From contig JACCUZ010000249.1 in NCBI GenBank assembly GCA_013698395.1, positions 1 through 8,413 of the forward strand: a stretch of 8,413 nt of DNA. Reading direction: 5' to 3'. How positions within the stretch are numbered: position 1 is the stretch's first letter; every line of letters starts with the position of its first letter. The notes under the pieces were generated by a model. It worked only from the letters and a program-made list of their open reading frames with translations. It searched no databases and was not told the DNA's origin. This document shows positions 6,241-8,413 of the stretch, in pieces. Origin of the DNA: Sporichthyaceae bacterium. GTDB lineage: Bacteria; Actinomycetota; Actinomycetes; JACCUZ01. The position numbers and the translations under genes were made by a program.

Positions 6241-7115
6241 GGTCGGCGTACCCCACGCTGACGGGCCGTGGTGACGGTCAGGACGGCGGCGGCGACGAGC
6301 ACCGCGCCGGCCAGTAATGCGAGCAGGACCGGCCCGAGACCCGCGACGAACTGGCTCATCTCCGACTGAACTCGAGTTGCGGCGTCAACGAAGGGGTCCC
6401 CGGTGAGGCGTCCGGACTGCACCCGGATCTCGAACCACGCGTACCACGCGACGTACGCGCCCGCCAGCAGCAGGAGAACGCCGCTGAACCGCTCTACGAC
6501 CGGGGTGGCCCGGCGTACGCGGCTCACGAGCGAGCCGCGAGCCAGCGCGATGGCCACCGCCAGCACGGTGACAACCGCGCCCATGCCCGCGGCGTACATC
6601 ACGAAGGTCAGCGACACGCCGAGCGCGCTGCCGGTGCCCGCAGCCGTCGTCGTCACGGCAAGGAATGGACCGATCGTGCAGGACAACGACGCGGTGGCGA
6701 ACGCGACGCCGTACAGAACCTGCGACCCGAGGCCCGTGCCGGGAGCCCGACCGACGCCACCAAGAATCCTGATGCCCGGAAGGTGGCGCCCGCGCAGCAC
6801 CCACAGCCCCAGCCCCACAAGGGCGGCACCGATGACCAGGGTGAGGGCCGGCAGGTACCGCTCGATCGACAGGCTGAGCCGCGCCACCACGACTCCGAAG
6901 GTCCCGAAGACGGCGACGAACCCGATCGTCATCGCGAGGCTCAGCTTGATCGCGCGCAACACCTGCGTGCTGCGGGCCGCCGTGCCGCCGCTGGGATCGG
7001 GGCCCGCGACGAGCAGACCGAGGTACGCCGGCAAAAGCGCGAACCCGCACGGGTTGACCGCGGCAACCGCGCCAGCCGTGACGGCCAGCGCCAAGGGAAG
7101 GTCGGGCGCGCCCAT
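6237..7115 (-). CDS. ccdA: CcdA/DsbD-type membrane thiol-electron transporter
   Basis: A 292-residue polytopic protein of the cytochrome c biogenesis CcdA (DsbD transmembrane domain) family, which moves reducing equivalents from cytoplasmic thioredoxin to thiol proteins outside. The two family cysteines are present: Cys23 in AVNPCGFALLPAYLG of helix 1 and Cys146 in SLSCTIGPFLAV of helix 4. About seven hydrophobic segments are visible (residues about 8-38, 58-80, 88-107, 133-160, 164-190, then FSGVLLLLAGAYVAWYAWF, then LGPVLLALLAGAVLVAAAV). The last, after a periplasm-like insert, is beyond the six-helix core. ATG 7115 begins three bases after the stop of the thioredoxin-like gene, and the gene's own stop overlaps the DUF3179 start. 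The order thioredoxin-like then CcdA is the usual pairing. No haem-ligation genes (ResB/CcsA) are visible here, so a dedicated non-cytochrome use is plausible. Confidence 0.92.
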   Translation of the reverse strand: MGAPDLPLALAVTAGAVAAVNPCGFALLPAYLGLLVAGPDPSGGTAARSTQVLRAIKLSLAMTIGFVAVFGTFGVVVARLSLSIERYLPALTLVIGAALVGLGLWVLRGRHLPGIRILGGVGRAPGTGLGSQVLYGVAFATASLSCTIGPFLAVTTTAAGTGSALGVSLTFVMYAAGMGAVVTVLAVAIALARGSLVSRVRRATPVVERFSGVLLLLAGAYVAWYAWFEIRVQSGRLTGDPFVDAATRVQSEMSQFVAGLGPVLLALLAGAVLVAAAVLTVTTARQRGVRRP

Positions 7116-7118
7116 CGT

Positions 7119-7637
7119 TCAGCCAGCCAGTGCTCGCGCAGCGGTCTGCAGCTGGTCTGCGGTCAGCGAGCCGTTCACCATCTCGACCTTGCCCGCGCCA
7201 TCGATGAACGCGAACGCCGGCTGGCCCACGACGCCGTACTCGCTCCAGATCCGGCCGTCGTCATCAACGACGTGCTGCAGCCCGGAGACGCCGCCATCAC
7301 TGACGAACTGCCGCATCGCCGCACGCTCGCCGCGACCCGGCACGCCGATGAACGTCACGCTGCCTCGCAGCTCTGCGGCGACCTTCGCGATTTCCGGCGC
7401 CTCGGCCCGGCAGATAGTGCACCAGGGCGCCCAGAACCACAGCACGGTCGGACGGCCGGAGATGCTGGCGAAGTCGAACTCAGAGCCGTCGAGCGTGGTC
7501 GCGCGCAACGGCGACGTGGTTGCCGATCCTGCTTGCGCCGAGTCTGCTTGCGATGTCTGCGAGGAGGCGCCTGTTCCGCAGGACGCCAGCAGGAGCAGCA
7601 CAGTGCATGCCAGCGCTAGGCGCAACCGAATGGACAT
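7119..7637 (-). CDS. TlpA/DsbF-like thioredoxin-fold lipoprotein
   Basis: A 172-residue exported thiol-disulfide oxidoreductase. The signal peptide (1-20) ends in lipobox LASC with Cys20, so the protein is probably membrane-anchored on the outside. A Ser/Ala/Thr linker to about residue 43 follows, then a thioredoxin fold with PTVLWFWAPWCTICRAEAP (active-site Cys73-Thr-Ile-Cys76), the central VTFIGVPGRGE strand, and a cis-Pro loop VVGQPAF (Pro140). The motif order resembles the secreted Mycobacterium DsbF/Mpt53 and TlpA/ResA groups. ATG 7637 is preceded by GGAGG with a four-base spacer. It is immediately followed by ccdA, its likely reductant partner. A candidate ECF promoter lies about 30-60 bases upstream. 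Whether it acts as oxidase or reductase cannot be told; pairing with CcdA favours reductase or isomerase. Confidence 0.92.
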   Translation of the reverse strand: MSIRLRLALACTVLLLLASCGTGASSQTSQADSAQAGSATTSPLRATTLDGSEFDFASISGRPTVLWFWAPWCTICRAEAPEIAKVAAELRGSVTFIGVPGRGERAAMRQFVSDGGVSGLQHVVDDDGRIWSEYGVVGQPAFAFIDGAGKVEMVNGSLTADQLQTAARALAG

Positions 7638-7669
7638 GCTGCCTCCGTAGGTGGTGGGCCTCAGCGAGG

Positions 7670-7697
7670 TAACCCGGTCACTGCGGCGGATCGTTCC
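7670..7697 (-). promoter_or_regulatory. Candidate ECF-sigma promoter for the thioredoxin-ccdA-DUF3179 genes
   Basis: On the minus strand, GGAAC (7697-7693) resembles the -35 element of many ECF promoters, and GGGTTA (7675-7670) lies 17 bases downstream as a possible -10. The pair sits in the only sizeable gap of the sigma-led cluster, about 30 bases before the thioredoxin-like start. The -35 element is embedded in an inverted repeat. No transcript start is known and the -10 is a loose match. Confidence 0.35.
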
Positions 7698-7716
7698 ATC
7701 TCCGGAAAAGAACGAT
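7690..7716. repeat. Perfect 7-base inverted repeat in the anti-sigma/thioredoxin gap
   Basis: ATCGTTC (7690-7696) and GAACGAT (7710-7716) are exact inverted copies separated by 13 bases (CATCTCCGGAAAA). It lies 24 bases past the anti-sigma stop and overlaps the GGAAC of the candidate promoter. It could be an operator, a weak attenuating hairpin or chance. Confidence 0.4.
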
Positions 7717-7740
7717 GCGCTGTTCGTCTACGCGTAGCTG

Positions 7741-8049
7741 CTAGCCGGTCTCATCGCCGGATTCGTCTCGCGGCTGGTCGACCAGGTCCTCGCCGAAGCG
7801 GCGCAGCCGCTCGAGCGCCTCATCGGGCACAGGCTCGCCGCGGCGCACGAGCGCGCTCTTGATCTCGGTGTAGGTCGACGCCTCAAGACCGCAGCGCCGG
7901 CAGACCTCGAGGTGGCGCGCGATGCGGCGAGCCGTGACGTCATCGATCTCCCCGTCGAGGTAGGCGTGCAGCTGGCGAGCAACCTGCATGCAGCTCGCCA
8001 TGTCCTTGGTGCCCGCCATCGAACGCCACCACGACAGTCGCCCGTTCAT
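7741..8049 (-). CDS. ZAS-type anti-sigma factor, putatively redox-sensitive
   Basis: A 102-residue soluble protein with no membrane segment. The zinc-binding anti-sigma signature is HLEVCRRC (His46-x3-Cys50-x2-Cys53), preceded by CMQVARQLHAYLDGEID starting at Cys20. The spacing Cys20-x25-His46-x3-Cys50-x2-Cys53 equals that of Streptomyces RsrA (C11, H37, C41, C44), in which oxidation joins cysteines, ejects zinc and frees the sigma factor. The C-terminal half (about 60-102) is acidic and helical-looking. ATG 8049 overlaps the sigma stop (ATGA), and AAGGAG stands six bases upstream inside the sigma gene, so one-to-one coupled synthesis is likely. Later Met codons (11, 17) are possible starts but lack that ribosome site. 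Redox sensing is inferred from spacing only. Confidence 0.88.
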   Translation of the reverse strand: MNGRLSWWRSMAGTKDMASCMQVARQLHAYLDGEIDDVTARRIARHLEVCRRCGLEASTYTEIKSALVRRGEPVPDEALERLRRFGEDLVDQPRDESGDETG

Positions 8050-8413
8050 AATCTTCTCCTTCGCGGTGCCAGGTCGGCAGCGGCGAGCCGGTCTCGGATG
8101 CGCCGGCGGGCGCGGCGCAGCCGACTCATGACGGTTCCCTCGGGCACGCCAAGAGCATCTGCCGCCTCTGCGTACGTGAGGCCGTCGACATCGACGAGCA
8201 GAACGACCTGACGAAACTTTGTCGGCAGTGCCGCCAGTGCTGCATCCACGACCGCGTCGAAGGTGCGCCCGACGACAATGTCCTCTGCCGAGCCGGCAGC
8301 CGCGGAGACATCCCGCTCTGCTGCCCGCTCGGGGTCGTCGAGCAGCTCGGGGCGACGACGTCGGTGCCGGTTGATCTGGGCGTTGCGCATGATGGTGAGC
8401 AGCCAGGCCCGCT
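8046..8413 (-). CDS. ECF (group 4, sigma-70 family) sigma factor, N-terminus beyond the window
   Basis: The visible 121 codons are the C-terminal part of an extracytoplasmic-function sigma factor that directs RNA polymerase to a stress regulon. The frame runs off the edge and begins with RAWLLTIMRNAQINRHRRRR, the end of region 2 (DNA melting and -10 recognition). The Met at 8390 lies inside this motif and is not the start. After a short linker comes region 4: LPTKFRQVVLLVDVDGLTYAEAADALGVPEGTVMSRLRRARRRI, whose helix-turn-helix (LTYAEAADALGVPEGTVMSRL) reads the -35 element. The protein ends in a basic LAPRRRRL tail. About 60-80 residues (region 2.1-2.3) are missing. It is coupled to the anti-sigma gene downstream. 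The SigR/SigH-like arrangement with an RsrA-type partner suggests thiol-stress control, but the sequence alone does not fix the subgroup. Confidence 0.93.
   Translation of the reverse strand, partial: RAWLLTIMRNAQINRHRRRRPELLDDPERAAERDVSAAAGSAEDIVVGRTFDAVVDAALAALPTKFRQVVLLVDVDGLTYAEAADALGVPEGTVMSRLRRARRRIRDRLAAADLAPRRRRL

Noticed and set aside
6403..7650. A 415-codon plus-strand open frame opposite ccdA and the thioredoxin-like gene
   Set aside because: It runs across two well-supported genes in antisense and reads as low-complexity Pro/Ser/Thr/Arg sequence with no recognisable motif.
8046..8390. A sigma factor start at the ATG at 8390
   Set aside because: The frame continues upstream to the window edge with RAWLLTI, the conserved end of region 2, so this Met is internal.
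1..8413. CRISPR arrays, tRNA or rRNA genes, insertion sequences and attachment sites
   Set aside because: No regularly spaced repeats, no cloverleaf or rRNA-like segments, and no identifiable transposase or integrase were found on reading both strands.

Overview
The window is very GC-rich, uses GTG as well as ATG starts, and carries an ECF sigma factor with a zinc-binding anti-sigma factor, secreted lipoproteins and an actinobacterial-style mercuric reductase. Together these point to a high-GC Gram-positive actinobacterium. The setting looks accessory (plasmid, island or other mobile context), because a mercury cluster abuts decayed DNA. No transposase, integrase or attachment site can be shown.

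Left part, plus strand (1-2987): the end of a mercury-resistance operon. It holds the 3' nine-tenths or so of merA (mercuric reductase, with the redox Cys pair and the C-terminal Cys-Cys). A 94-residue two-helix membrane protein resembling MerF/MerT overlaps merA by four bases. A second, complete disulfide-type flavoprotein oxidoreductase follows; it is not a MerA, since it lacks the C-terminal Cys pair.

Middle part (about 2993-4396): decayed DNA. The first helices of an MFS exporter lie on the plus strand and break by frameshift. They meet tail-to-tail a minus-strand fragment resembling the middle of the same kind of exporter, as an internal inversion would produce. About 850 bases of mostly non-coding or degenerate sequence follow, with one doubtful small ORF (4023-4313) and a GC-rich hairpin.

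Right part, minus strand (8413 down to 4397): an apparent operon read leftward. The order is ECF sigma factor (N-terminus outside the window), ZAS-type anti-sigma factor, thioredoxin-fold lipoprotein (WCTIC), CcdA-type thiol-electron transporter, DUF3179 lipoprotein (YCPLCNS), and a four-helix membrane protein. Start/stop overlaps (ATGA) or gaps of a few bases link sigma to anti-sigma, the thioredoxin protein to CcdA, and CcdA to DUF3179. A candidate ECF-type promoter sits in the only sizeable gap before the thioredoxin gene. The anti-sigma factor has the C-x25-H-x3-C-x2-C spacing of the redox sensor RsrA. A reasonable model, which is inference, is a regulon in which thiol stress outside or at the membrane releases the sigma factor, which then raises an extracytoplasmic thiol-disulfide pathway whose possible client is the DUF3179 lipoprotein. 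Its position beside mercury detoxification is suggestive because Hg(II) attacks exactly such thiol sites.
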